Below, piece by piece: positions 13,105-26,629 of a DNA stretch of 64,000 nucleotides; position 1 is the first letter of the stretch; each line of letters opens with the position of its first letter. The position numbers and the translations under genes are program-made. The DNA lies in the NCBI GenBank assembly GCA_022316685.1, contig JAKJHU010000057.1:2170001-2234000 (forward strand), given 5' to 3'. A model generated the notes under the pieces. That model made no database searches and had not been told where the DNA came from. It saw only the letters and a program-made list of their open reading frames with translations. The stretch is from Progne subis subis (lineage: Eukaryota; Chordata; Aves; Passeriformes; Hirundinidae).

Positions 13105-13325
13105 TTGCCCAGAGGAGGGGTTCAAACCGCCTAGAGACGTTGTGGCCGCCCCATCCCTGGAAGTGTCCAAGGTCAGGTTGGATGGGGCTCTGAGAAACCT
13201 GGTCTAATGGGAAGTGTCCCTGCCCATGGGACATGTTCCAGCCCATGGAAGGAGGGCTGGAATGAGATGATCTGAGGTGTCTCCTCCAACCCAAACCATT
13301 CCATGTTTCTGTGATTCCATTATAT
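13105..13325 (+). mobile_element. CR1 LINE 3' end, sense orientation
   Basis: The order TGCCCAGAGGAGGGG, CCCATCCCTGGAAGTGTCCA, AGGTTGGATGGGGCTCTGAG, ACCTGGTCTAATGG, GAGATGATCTGAGGTG, CTCCAACCCAAACCATTCC and TTCTGTGATTCCAT is the standard 3' end of avian CR1. It ends in the short direct-repeat tail (TTCTGTGATTCCAT-like), not poly(A). The copy is 5'-truncated and contains no reverse transcriptase coding sequence. It lies in the PPP1R1C last intron in the gene's own orientation. Confidence 0.92.
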
Positions 13326-14311
13326 GATATCCATGTGGGCATAGTTTCCCCTTCTGCCATAGCACTTACTAAACTAAAATCAAACATTATTAGCTGTCTA
13401 AGATCATCCCCAAAGATTTCAGTTTCATCATTACAGAAGTTTTCTCTAGCTCAAGGCCAGGCTGTGGCTACTGCAGCGGGCTGTAGCAAACCTGGTGCAA
13501 CAGGCAGGTCCTTATTACTCTGTATCTGTGTGTACTTTGGCTCCTGCTTTTATTTTCCTAAACAAAAACACACCAGAGTTCCTACAGACAGCAAATAGCT
13601 GACTCATCTCAGAGCATTGTTCTTTTTACTGGAATACTGTGTGCTGGAAAAATCAATGTGAGAGCTATTGATTTAAATAGTAATCTGGAGAGGGACTCAG
13701 CCAGCCAACAAGATAACAGCTCAGCATGGTGTGCTTCTTAGCATTATATTACCAAACCTAATGGATGTCAAAGAGGTTTTCCATTCTGCTTTCACAGATA
13801 TTTCTTTTCCTAACCTGCCACACTCGTGTTTGTTAATTCCATGCTGGTATGTAGCATGCAATGTTGGCAAAAGTCAGTATCTGAAGGTTGCACCAAACAA
13901 ATCCATCGTATTTGCTGTATGTTGTGATTCACCTCTGGTCACAGTTTTTTCCTATGTTTAGCAGCAATCTTAACTGAGGATTCATCACCTCTAGATCCCC
14001 CCTTTGTCTCACTTTTTCTTCTGTTATTCATGGGCTTTTATGCCTGAACTTCAAGTTTTCTCATCCTTTAAGGACTTCTTCTTCATGTGTGAAGGTTGGC
14101 TTGAACCTCCTTGTGGAAAATACAAAACAACCACAGGAATGTTTTGCAGTTTGAATTATCACCAGTTTTACCTTGGGCAATCTTTTCCAGTCAGTTCTCA
14201 CTATATAAGGCCTTTTTTCCTATTTACTAATCTGCTTCTTGTTCTGTATGACCAAACCAAGAAGAATCCTTTGTTTTTCCAAAGTAGATGTCCAGCTCTT
14301 TTAGCACAAAG

Positions 14312-14337
14312 ATCCATCCATTCATCCATCCATCCAA
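14312..14337 (+). repeat. Short (ATCC)n simple repeat
   Basis: Imperfect tetranucleotide repeats (ccatccattcatccatccat) are present, too short to matter. Confidence 0.8.
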
Positions 14338-14474
14338 GCACAAATAGCATCTTTAGAAATATCTTCATTATTCTTCTTGACTGGCTAGAGGAGCCCCTGG
14401 AAGTCTTGCTGGAGTCTCATTTTTTACCCTCACCCTTGCCAGAGAAGTCTAAAATGGGATGATTATCCTCCCAG

Positions 14475-14543
14475 ACAGAGAGGGACCAACCAAGCGAAGG
14501 CACCCTAGACTGCCAAGGCAGAAGTGGATTGCGCTTACCCCAG
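14475..14543 (+). other. Candidate cassette exon of PPP1R1C, 69 nt
   Basis: The segment lies between tatcctcccag and gtaatgg. It is 69 nt long, so it keeps frame, and it is open in the phase set by the exon ending at 11885. It would insert a very basic 23-residue stretch (begins DREGPTKRRHPRLPRQ) before the junction glycine of the last exon. The polypyrimidine tract is short. I know of no family member with this insert, so it may be chance. Confidence 0.2.
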
Positions 14544-17500
14544 GTAATGGTGCTTCCTTGGTGTCACGTTACCACTTGAAAAGAGCACATCTGGGTCTCA
14601 GAGCTGCCCCTGCAGCTTTCCACCCCAGGGCATCCTTTGTGCTGAGGCAGGTTTCCTTTTGCCTAGGTAGTCATGTTTTGTTTGGTAGCTCAGCTTATCC
14701 TTGGAAGGAAATGCAGACAGCAGTGACGGGAAGCAGACAAAGACTAACAGAAGACAGCCTGAGCTGTTCCCAAACCTGCATTGCTCCCTAGAGGTCCCAA
14801 ACCCCCACATTATCTACCAGCTAACGCTATTAATACTGTGGCTATTTAAATAACATCAAGGTCTCCCCCTGTGAAGGAAGTGTACATTCCCGAGAGATTT
14901 GAGGATTTCATTAGCAGTGAGTCTACTGGCCTGGATGTGCTAGAGGTCAGGGAAATAGGAAAACTTCACTCATCTTAGTTCACTCTGCAAGAGGCTGTTT
15001 AGAGCAGATCGAGATCCTGCTAATTCCAGCAAGCTTTAAAGAAAGTTATTGTAGCTGTCTCTCTTCACTGGACCACCTTTGCAATGAGGAGCCATCAAAA
15101 CATAATTAAAGTCATTCCCCACACAAGTAAGAGATACATTTGACTGTTTTCCCTCAGCCTTTTGGGAAATAAATGCTTTAAATTCCCCTCTTAATGTATT
15201 TTTCTTTGCATAAAAACAAAGTCTTTTTCCTGAGCTTGGCCCCAGCTACAAGATTTGAAATGGGATTAAATCAGAGCTGTTATAAATCTAAGGAACATTC
15301 AAAGACATTATTTTGGTTTGAGTCATTAAAGCAACCAGAACTTGCTGGCTTTTCCCAAAGTGTTCAGACCCAGGGATTTGACACATGCATAATTCTAGTA
15401 TTTACAATGACGGCTGATATTAAATGAGCTCTTTCTAGCTTCTGCCATGAATTTCAGATGCTCTGCTTGTTTAGTGCCTGCTTGTTCTTCTCTCCAAAGG
15501 AAACAACATGCAGAATAAATGATTAAAATCATGATGTCCCTCCTGAAATATGTAATTTATTAGAAGCAATTAGTACAGTATGTGGCCCTCATCCAAATTT
15601 GTAACCCCTTAGGCCAGCTTGATGATGTCTGATGCATCTCATTACTTTGTGACTGAAGGTTAACAACGAACATGTTTAGAGTCTGGAGACATTAAAGATT
15701 ATTGTTAGTATGGTAAGCACTGAGTTTGGAGCCCATGAGGATCATTGTGGAACAAAAATCTCAGCCTAAATTTACTTCAACTGGCACAAGAATGAAGTTT
15801 TTAAGACTTAAGCAGTCACTACAGAAACTTCTTACGTGGCAAACACTGCAAAGGGCTTCTAGTGTTAACTAAACACACCAGTGTAAGAACACAAAACAGC
15901 ACATTATTCTAGAAAGAAAAGTGCCATGTCTTTTTTTGTTTCTGCTTCATACATGGGCTTAAATTTAATTTTTAGGAAATTAATGTTAGCCATAATATCA
16001 GACATCTTACACAGTCTTCTGAACATCAAGGCCAGGCCTGTGAAAATTCACAAATTGAGCTGGTGCTCAAACTTTTCCTGTGTGAGTGAGTCACTCTGGC
16101 TCAGGCTATTGCATTTGCCCAATCTCCCCAGCAATGATGCTTTTTCAAAGATGATTGTGCTGCACATCTGCCATGTGGCCAGAACAGGAGATGGGGATGA
16201 TTTTCAATTATCCTCTCAGCCCTGAGTGTGTATTTTGGACCTCCTTCTTTTTCCAGTAGCTAAATGGCTGTGAGAACTACTAGGCAGGGGTGAGGACTTT
16301 TCCAGAAAAACAGGCAAAGTCCACTGGTTGTAGCAATTCCTGAGGTTGGGGCAAAACCTTCCCCTAATGCCTTAGCAGAGCTGCCATGTCCCAGGAGAAA
16401 CACCTGCTCTTTAGTCTTGTAGTACCAATCCTTCAACACATTTCTTCTAAGTAGAAAATCTGTCTCTATAAGTTGTTTCTTGGGTAACAGAAGGCTAAGC
16501 TCTGCCTCATTCCTTGTGTACACTGCTCTTGTTTGTTCATGTGTTGTGATGTGACAAAATGCCATCAACGCATTTCATTTCCTGGGTGGAAAGGCCCACA
16601 GCTGTCTGGACCTTCTGGAGCACTGGGAATAGAAGATTTATGCTGCAGTTTTGTATCATCCCATTTTTTTCCTGGTCCCTAATTAGGTCACGAGTGGTCC
16701 AACTTTGTTTCCCAAACTACCTGTTCTTATCTTTTAAATACTGTTTCTTAGTCAGATGCACCTTGATACGACCACACCACTAGAGGCAGAATGGCCCTGA
16801 ATAAATTTCCTGGCTATCTTTACCAAGATGCTACCTTCTACGGCCAGGTCTTTCCCCCTCTCCTCACCCTCCTCTCTCCTTCCTCAGACTTGAACAGTAG
16901 GATGATGACAGTAAATACAATTAAGACAAAAAAAGCTAAATTAATTAGTGAATCACTGAGTCGGTGACAGGGGTACATCTGATTGCTGCCATCTCCAGTC
17001 CAGTTGGCTGCCACCATTATGGTACTCCCCAACAGGTTGGCAGTCACTGCTGTACTCTGTATTTAATTTCTTACTGTTGGCAGCTTTGAATACATTTCAC
17101 TTCGCACAGCTGGTGGCTCCTGCTTCAAAATGGCTCTGGCCTTAGCTGCAATAAATATTGCAGTACCTGTAGCGAGACCAAGGTGTCCAGCGGAGACTAA
17201 GCTTGACATCTGTTCCACGGAAAAGCCGGGTGTTTGTGTTATAACTTGTCATCTGCCACTATTACCTGGAGTGAAGAAGAAAGGGCTGTGTTGAGCACTA
17301 ATGTCAGTCCCTAAATTACCACGTGTAGTCCAACACAGACTGAAGTCTGGGGGAGTATTTCCATTGACTTCATTTGGCTCAGCATGGAACCCACATATCT
17401 GATAGTCCCTTCTAATCTTGTGTAGTGAATGCTGAATCGGCCTCCTTCTAAAGGTACAACTTTATTTTTATGATAGAAGCTAATCTTAGAAAAATGCTGT

Positions 17501-18064
17501 GAAATAGCATTTATGACTTGAAAATAGTGATATTAAGCACAGTTGTATTAGAGCAGTGTAAACATCATACTGTTTCGCAGCAGAAATAGACAACATTAAA
17601 AAGTCAACCTTTAAGAGCTACAACATAAAAAACTATAGAACAAAAATGTAGGAGACATAGTACGTATTTTAAAATGTAAAGTAAAAATCCCAGAAAGGGA
17701 AGCACATGTTGTTCTGGTTACTTTATATTACAAGATGTATTTATAGTGAAATTACAAAGATTTTGGCAGTTTTATGTTCTAAATTGAAGCCGCTTTTGAA
17801 GAAAATATTATATTTTTATGGGAAAAGATGTAAGATCCTTATGAAGCCAGTCATTTGACAAGGCATTAAATTTTATTTCCTTGCTGTGTGTTCTGTGCTG
17901 GAGGTTAACAACCAAGCCACATGGCAGGCACTGACTCCAGCGAGCCCTACTGCAATAAATAATAATTGCCCCTCTGTTTCATCTGAAGCATTGTAAATGC
18001 GGAATTTGATCCCAAGCAAGATGGCAGAATGAAGACCTAGATTACACATTGCTGCTCTTGTTTA

Positions 18065-18312
18065 GTGTTTGACGTCTCCCAGATGGGCGGGGCAGGGTTG
18101 TGCGGACACTGGGGCAAGTGCATCTGTCAGGGCCTCGCTCCCTCTTGGCTCTGTGCGGCGATCAGCCCCCCCGGGAGAGCACGCTCCTCCTGCAGCATTG
18201 CCAGGGCTCACGGCTGGGGAGACAGCGGGGGAGCTTGCTCAGTTTGTATTGGCGTGCTCTGGAGGAAGAGGCAGTGTATAAATACAGAGGTACCTCTCTA
18301 AGTAGTGTAAGT
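18065..18312 (+). promoter_or_regulatory. Possible intronic promoter (GC box and TATA box)
   Basis: A GC-rich patch contains a GC box (GGGCGGGGC) near 18086 and about ten CpGs. A strong TATA consensus, TATAAATA, lies at 18277-18284 on the same strand. A start site would be expected near 18308. Short overlapping open frames here show no family resemblance. The arrangement is suggestive only. Confidence 0.2.
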
Positions 18313-19565
18313 TTCTAAAGAGTCTCCATAGTACGTTGGCGGCTGCCTCATTTAATTTACCCTTATAGAGAAAAGCCTTCCCTGCATTTGTACCTAGCTG
18401 CACATTTCCACAGTCTCTCTTTGTCCAGTAATGTCTCCTCTCCGTGTAGTCAAATTTCACGTATAAAAATCCCCACCCCCAAAAGTCAAAGCTTTCAAAA
18501 GACAGCATGACTACAGGCAAGCTCAAGGTTAATAGTGAATTTGTATAACATGAAAGGCACCACTGTGCATTGAGCAGGGGCATTAGCCTGACACAGCAAA
18601 ATCATCCCACGACCTTCCAGCTACGATTCCATCAGCTGTGCTGGTCTTTTTGAGCATGTGCAAGTAGATGCAGGCTCACAGTCATCAGCCAAGCTCCCAC
18701 CACCTGCTCTGACTCCTCCTGGGATCAGGGCAACCATTTCCATGACAGTGGCTCCTGGCCACAGGCTGCTCTTCCAGAGACAGTAGCTTGCCATCAGCCC
18801 TTTTACTTCAGGTTTCACCTGACCCGAGTTGAAGTCCCAGTGGCACATTAGCTTCGTGATATCTCTGTTTCTGAACAACACAGTCCTTATTTCTGTGGTT
18901 AAGCTAACAGAAACATAGAGAAACCATACTTCTGATTATTAGGGACCATTTGTGCTGTGTTGCTTGTGGTGGGGATGTTTTCTGGGTTTTTAGTATTTGA
19001 TTATTTTTCCTTTTGAAGTGGGTGCCCATTGGTCTGAATTTATTGAAAACAAAAAATTTTCTATGGAAGGCCATGTGGTTCTATTCCCCTCCATAATTTC
19101 TCTCTTCCTTCACCCCTTGGGATGCAACATTGCCCAGTATAGCAAGAACACAGAGTTCCCAAAACCATCCACCAGAGCTTTGGCATGGAGACAAGAACAC
19201 GAGCAGCCTGAAGATTTCAACCACATCCTTTCAGGCCTGCAGCTAGGACTGAGCGCTCGCATGAATTATGTGTGTGACTGTGACCAGAAAAACACAGGAA
19301 ATACTGCAGCTAGCATATGGATCTGAGAAGGGGTTCATTTTCCTGTGAGCTGCACAGGCCAGCAGGATGTCGTTTAAAAGTTCTCATCTGACGTAGCCAT
19401 TAGTTTTTCTAGAAACAGAGGGAGGATACTTGGGGTTTTTCAGCTTTCACACCACCTGAGAACAACCAGTGTTATTCCCCGGATCATTTATAGCCAGAAG
19501 AGATGATCGGCAGGCTCTGAGCAATTTACAGAGAGACTATTTCTAACAATACGATTAAAGGAGTA

Positions 19566-19975
19566 GTGGGATCTAGTGACTGCTCGGAAGGAAAGCACTC
19601 CCCTGGAATGCTTGCCGTGGCTCTGCCAGCCCAGGGCGCCCCGTTGCTGTGTCTGTTGGCACACGGCAAGGAGCGAATGCGAGCGCGTCTGGTGAACCGG
19701 GAGCAGCGGCGGTTTGCGGGCTGCTCCCTGCGGCGGCATCTCTCCCGGTGACAGGGACGCAGGGCACACCCTGGCTGCTCCTGTCCCTGCGGAGCTGCTG
19801 GTGAGGTGCAGGAAAGCCGGACACACCTCTCCAGCTCGGCTGGGGCTCAGGGAAGAGGCCGGCGGGAGGGAGAGCTGGGAAGCAGAGACGCTGCCGGAGA
19901 GCCCCGGACGAGCGGCTGTCCCTGGCCCGGGGAACCACGGGCTGGCCATCCCCTGCGGAGGCAAAGGGAGGCAGC
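19566..19975. promoter_or_regulatory. CpG-island-like block in PPP1R1C intron
   Basis: By eye this stretch holds roughly 30 CpG dinucleotides and is clearly GC-rich, whereas the flanking intron is AT-rich and nearly CpG-free. Several overlapping frames are open in both directions, as usual for GC-rich DNA, and none resembles a known protein. It may be an alternative promoter, an enhancer or an old GC-rich insertion. No TATA box was found. Confidence 0.5.
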
Positions 19976-20836
19976 AGGCTCCTTCCTTGTTTTTATCAGC
20001 AACGAGGAGAAGTTATGTGAATTCAGCTTTCCGTTTCCTTGCAATCAGATCTTTTTTAACAAAACAGTGGGATTTTTGGCATGCAGGCTCCCTCTGGTGA
20101 CTCCTAGGTGCAGCTCCACTGTTGAACGGCAAGAACAGTTTTAAGGAGTGGAATTATATTAAATCTGACTAATTTCGACTTAAACTCTGTGATGTTATCA
20201 CTACATTTCACCTTCATTCCAGTGGCATTCCCCACATCCCATGAGTGGTTAGAGCCTGACTTACTCTGACACACTCTAATCAAGAGCTAAAGTAAGAAGT
20301 GTAAAAACGAATTTTTAAAGAATCTATGACTGTGATCTCAATGTGTCTAAACCTTTAGAGGAGGGTCTACCTTTACTGTACTTTGCCTATATTTTCCCCA
20401 GTTAAACTGAGTAAACTGATATTCTCGATGTGCTTTCCAGAAAGATTGAGAGCAATACTTGTTTTCGGGCTCTGACCATTCTGAGTGCCAGGTCGTGTGT
20501 TTCTGTGGCATAATTGCATTCTGGCTGTACTGGATGCTGGCTCTGGGGTATTTTGATGCCTTAGGCAAACCAGAAGAGGTAGGTTTCTCACAAGTTCAAC
20601 TCACTCACACAAGAAAGAGCCGCCAAAGATTTTGTCCCAATGCTTTGCTGCCCATGGCAGGTGCAAGGTGAGACGGGTTATATCTACTGAAATGCAAATA
20701 ATTTGTGGTGACTGCATTTTGTGTTGAATAATGTATTTCTTAACATTGTGTTTTAATTTTCCAGCAATCAAAAATACTTAAATATAAGAATTTGATGGGG
20801 TTTCGGTTGCCTATAAGCTGAACAAGTAAAACTGAA

Positions 20837-20858
20837 AACATTTTAAATTTAAAATGTT
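20837..20858. repeat. 22-bp perfect palindrome, AT-rich
   Basis: The 11-base arm AACATTTTAAA is followed directly by its reverse complement. It is low in complexity (A/T except at the ends) and lies in the PPP1R1C intron. Confidence 0.9.
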
Positions 20859-22742
20859 ACTGAAAATGTCAAACTAAACCTTTAACTGTCTTCTTTTCTC
20901 CTCTCTCAGAAGATCAGAGACACTGTGCCAGACACCTTCTAATGTCTAAGCTAGGATTTTGATTTTGCTGAATTTCTTTACCAGAGAAGTACCCTGGTTG
21001 TGCATAAGCATTATGTACTAAATTGGCTTGCATTTAAAGGTGAGAAAATCTTTCTAAGTTACTGTGCAAAACACCATAAATTACTACAATCTAGTTTGTT
21101 TCCCTTGGTTCAAGGGATTTGTACCCTTATTCTGTGAAAATTGTTCCTTGAAGTGAAGAAGTGACGTTTCCTTTTATGCTCCCAAGTCACGGGCATCATC
21201 CAAAACACCCAATGGAAATGATCACGGGTGTCTTCACCAGGCTGGCAACTTCCTGGGTGAGAGCTAATTGGCACAGAGTAAACCTTCCACACCATGGTAA
21301 TGACAACACAGTGAAAACATCATCCCACCACTGCCTGCATCCAAATTCCACCCTTCAGTCCCATGGGTGACCTTTTGTGGAAGTGCATTCCCTGCTCCTG
21401 TGAGACAGCGCTTTACCTGTCAGTTTGGATGTGTGATACTGCGCTCTAGGAAAGTATCTCAGACGCAAGAGATGATCTTGAAATGACCTCAGCAGCTCAC
21501 AGGTGCCGAAGTGGTAAAAACTTAAAGGGCTCATTTGGACGGATTCCTGCTTGTGTATAAGGGCTGCAACTACAATACCTGTAACTTGAAGAAAATAGTA
21601 ATTTCCTGTTATTCATATGCTACCTATGAAACAACTACATTGAGGAGAATAAGTTAAACACAGGCTTATCAATCACTTGTTTAATCATACAAAGTTTTTC
21701 TAATTTTGAATTTGTTTATAAAATACATAAAAGAAGACCTAATTTAAATGTTTACAGTATTACTAATGTGAGGCCATGCTGATGCCAAAATCCTATATCC
21801 TTTGTCATCATAGGAAGGATCACAATTATATTTTAGATTAAAGATTATAATTATAACTCAGTAGGGAATTAATCAGCAAATTAACAGAGAAGTTTATAGA
21901 CTTCTGGCAAAAGAAAGAGACATGATTAATTAGAAGTGAAAGCCTATATGGTACATAAAAGTGTAGCAGAGAAACACCACCTTGGAATTTCAGGTGACTG
22001 GTAAGGATTTCGCTCCTGTCTTCATTTTGAAAACCCTCTGGAAAGCTTTTCATCCTAACCCTAAAAATCTCAGGCTACCCAGACTATTCAGCAAGAGATT
22101 TAAGTCTGCCATTAACAAGACTTTCTGTATCTGCTCAGACCACAGAAAGAAATAACCACAAAAAGAATAACAACAATAGAAAATACGGATCCAGAATATA
22201 AACTGAACAGAATGCTGGGGGTGAAACAGAAGAAGCCAAAGCTGTTCAGTCATTACACACAGGACTTCATTCACTCCATCACATACTCAGGCTTCTGCTT
22301 CTTAGTAACACAGCCTCCTCTTCTTCTTCAGGGATTCTCTCCCCTAGGGATGTGGCAATAAGTTTTTTCTCAACTGTTTGGGTTTGCTGACCTCACAAAA
22401 ATTCCCATGTCAGTCAAAACCAAAAAAAGTAGAGCCACAGTGCAGTTATCCAGGAAAATGTGAGCAGCTGGGTAATGCTGTCCACTAAAAACTGAAGTCT
22501 GATAAGAATGCCTTAAGAAAACTGAAATACAGTTTCTTGGAAATGCCTTATAAAGTTGGGAAAATTAAAATATTTTGTAAAGCAATTTCAGTTAGGTTTG
22601 GAATGAAAAAGCTTTAATTTCCACTTAGTTTTGAATGTTTTTTAAAAATCGGATTGATTTTCCTATAGCACATCTAGATTTTTATGTTTAACAAATTAGG
22701 CAAAACTAAATGTTATGGTATTGCTAATTTTCTTCTGGTGGA

Positions 22743-22758
22743 TTTTTTTTTTTTTTTT
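22743..22758 (+). repeat. Poly(T) tract, 16 nt
   Basis: A plain homopolymer in the intron. Confidence 0.9.
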
Positions 22759-25700
22759 CCTTCCGTAAGGGAACTGCAAATTTTCAGAGGTATTTTCCTA
22801 ATCATGAACAAATTAAAATTGTCCAGCTTCTAGGAAGTGCAAATATTCAGCTATTGAAGTCTGATACTGTCATTTTTAAAAGTACTCTGGCATGAACCCA
22901 TCCCGCTTAAACAAGTCAGGCATGGGGTTACCCTGGGCCTGTCACAGACTGCCTAGTGAAAAATCAAGCTCTGGAAGTCTCTCTGCTGGCTGGACAAGGA
23001 ATCACAGACAAGAGCATTCCTCATTTTGGGGAGGAAATCACTGTAAGTAAATCGCAGGAAAAAATGCTAGGCTTTGTGCCTGCTGCTCAGGGGTTTGCAG
23101 ATAGGCAGCATTTTCCTTTTTCACTCTGGCTGTGCTGCCAGAGCAGCAGCGTGCAGGGGGCTCGCCGCGCTCTGGGCGTTCCCCGCAGCGGGACACGGCC
23201 AGCGCCACGCACTGCCTCCACTGCAGGGTCTCTTACACAGCCATCCAGCTTCATTTCTCCCCACCATACCAAGAGCTCTGCCAGACAAGATCTTTGTTAA
23301 ACCTTATTGAAAATTGCCTTTTGAATGGATGTAATTCAATTTGAAGTTAAAACCTGAGGCATGAATGAAATGTCGTGCCACTCTGCTGCCGCAATGCAAC
23401 AGTAAGTGCCTCACAGCCCAACTAGGTGCAAGTGTCAGCCCACGTAAGGTCCAAAAAGCTCAAACTCCTTCAGTTCAAGTTCTTTAAAAATTTAGCTTGT
23501 CTCTACCTCTAAACAGATTAACCTTCCGTAGCTGAAATACTGAGCATAGTTTCATGCTGTCTTCAGCATCTTCTTTTCCAAGTTTTTTCTGCCGTGATTT
23601 TCTATCTGTAAAGCCTATTTCTCGCTTTCGGCCTCCTGGCTTAAGATAATCAAGCTTATTGTGGCTTAAGTGGCTCCAACTAGATACATAGGCAAGAGAA
23701 GCATGTGATTAGTCCTAAGAATGATAGAAGTTGCCTGTGAAAGCATAAAATGGTTTAATTTAAAGAAGCTGTGTTTAGAACATGCTACTCACAAACCTTT
23801 AAGGCCAGGGAGTTCTAAAACATAATTTTTGACAGTAGGAGACTTTTGACTTCTGTTATTATGGAGCAGCTGATTAGGGGTTTGAAAAAGTGGCCTTTTA
23901 TTTGGTGGAATTACTGTAATCCTTTGACATAAGCGAACAATTCTGCCAGTGCTATGATTTTGACCTACTCTCAGGCAGACAGCTGCCTGACTGAAATTGG
24001 TGCTGATGTTAAAAGCGAGGGCTTAGCAATACCAGCAAATAAACACATTGCCCAGTAAGATCTGGCTTCCAGACAAGAGCCTGCTCAGAGGAGATTCTCA
24101 CCATCTAACAAGCTTCCCAGGACCCATCAAAGCACAGCACTTTGGAAGGTCTGCCTGCATTGGTTGAATTCAAGAACACTTATCAGCAGTACTAAGCCTG
24201 TCTTTTAGCTGTGAAAAATTGGGATGGAAAAGTGTCAGCTGAAAAACTAGTCCTCTCCTAATTGCTGTCCACAGCTGCCTGGTCAGAGCAGCCCAGGAGC
24301 CATGAGGAGGAGAGCCTTGCAGTACTGCCCAGATTCATTACTGACGTGGAAGCACCTCTGCATGTTTTTCTCATCAGGTTTTTGAGGTATTTGACCAAGA
24401 GCCATCCTCCACAGAATCAGCTAAGAAAAATATTCTGGTTTTCCAGTGCTGGGCTGGTACTGTCACCCCACTTGCTGGCTGACTGCAGGAGCTTCTGCTC
24501 TTCACTTGTACTCTGAAGACTGGCTGACTTCTGCAGTCTGAGGGCTAGCAAGGGAAGGAAGGACCAGCAGAACAAGATGTTTCCATACTAGCAGAAGTTG
24601 CCTGGGGCAACAAAAACCTCTCTGTTTACTCTTTAGGCTACTCTGAGTGGGAATTGCAGTCCCTACAGCCATGGCAAAGCTGTCCCCTCTTTCCAGTGCA
24701 CGTTCTGGCCAGCCTGTGCAGGGCCAACAAAAGCCTTTCTGTGTAAGGAGCTCCTTCATGCTACTCTTAAGGAGCCACTGCTGCTTCAAGCCATTCTGAG
24801 AGGGAAAAATGGAAAGTGGAAAGCGATGTCTCAGAGAACAAAATGGAAAGTAGCCAGACACTTGCAACATGATTTTTGCTGCTCTCATACAGTCTTCATT
24901 GTGATAGTTTAACAGTGAGCCTTTTGACTGAAAGTAGCCTCAAATGAGCCTCAACATTTGTTATTAAAAGACTCACCATGACAACTGAGGATTGTATGAC
25001 TTGAGCTAAGAGAAGAGTTACCAGCAACCAGCAGACATTCAGGAAATTCTTCATACTTTGTTGCTGGGTTTCCAAACGATCATTCACAAACCTCAGTGGG
25101 GCCATGGTGACTTGCTCCAGATCAGATATGTGACCTACATAAACCCATCATATTTGCCAATGCATCAGATCTTTTGTTTTGATTTAGTCATGCATATTAA
25201 AGAGAGAGAAAGAAAAAAAAGTAAGTGAACTTGCAAAGCTGAATAATGTCTTGGTCACATAATCACAACACACATGAGAATTCTTTTCTCCTTCTCAGTT
25301 TGAGCTGAAATATAAAATAATACAGCACATGGAGGGTTTTTTAAAGTTATTATTTATATACTGCTATGATGTCAGCATAGTTTAAACTACCACATTGGTG
25401 GTGCAGATTCTTTTTATTCTAAATGTTTGAGGTCCACCATATCTGCTGGTATTTGAAGACTACATCAATTGTAAATCACAGAGTGACAGCCCGACTTTGC
25501 TTTTTCTAGGCTACTCTAAACAGCAGTTTGAGAGTATCCAGTGCACCTACCTTCTGTATCAACTTGTTTATCTCATATCTCAAACTTTAAAGCCACATAC
25601 AACCGTAATTTACAGTATTTTACATAAATTCATTGCAAATAAACAGTAGCTCAGGGTTTGTCTTTATAACTGGAACTTAACATCAATTACATGTGTTGAC

Positions 25701-26629
25701 TCTTCTTTCTTTAACAATAGTAAGAGAAAATGTAATTAATTTCTGGAGGAGTGGGACCAAGATCTCTGTGATCAAGAAAAGACCTGGTTATTGTCAAACT
25801 CATTTGCCACAGGATTAAGGGTGACCCTTGCATGTTGGTTATTAAGCTTCTGTGAAACCTTGCTTAACAAAAACTTACAGGGATGGGTACCACTCAAAGT
25901 CCCTTGAGACCATTGCACAGTGCACCATTTTTCAGTCTTCCTCAACAAAGAACAACCCAAATTTTAGAAAACTCTCAAAGGCTGTATCAAGCAGACTGTT
26001 TGCAGTTACCAACATCTATGAAGCAAAATATTCTACACCTATTTATTTTTATTTTGCCTTCCCTCCCTCGTGTTTTTTCTGTTCATTCACTCATACACAT
26101 GGGAATGGTCAAGGCCTGGGACTGCGGGTTTTATTGTGTTTTATTGCTGTCATTTCATAGTTTACTTTTTGATACTCTTTGAACTGCCAGTAGCTTAGAG
26201 ACCACCCAAGAGAGTGGCTGCCTTGGGACAGGCTGGGCTCTCGTTGCCAGATCTGCTTGGAAGCAGGATTAATCTCCTACCACTGGTTATCTGGTGTGAT
26301 TATTGAGCATGAGCATCAGAAGATTAAATAATAGCTGCCAGCTTGTCAGACTGAAGCCGTTCTTCTAGGTGGGGGTGAAGAAACACAAGGAAAGGTATAT
26401 AAAATGCATCTTGTGCTTGCATACAAACATCCGTCATTGTCTGACTCTTTGTTCATACTCAGTAATCATCCACCGATCACTGTACGCCACAATTCCTGTC
26501 ATGTCATATTGAAGTTAGTGAAGCATCCAGGAACCCGCACCAGGAATTTGGTCTATGCCACAGAAACCTTGTTCAAACTTTTAACAGAAGCTGGTTGTTG
26601 CACCAGGGAGCTCCCAGCTGGGGTGTAGC

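Noticed and set aside
13100..13387. 95-codon minus-strand frame
   Set aside because: It is the reverse strand of a CR1 3' end.
19488..20100. Several 110-158-codon open frames on both strands
   Set aside because: They overlap each other on both strands within the CpG-rich block, where stops are rare. None resembles a known protein.
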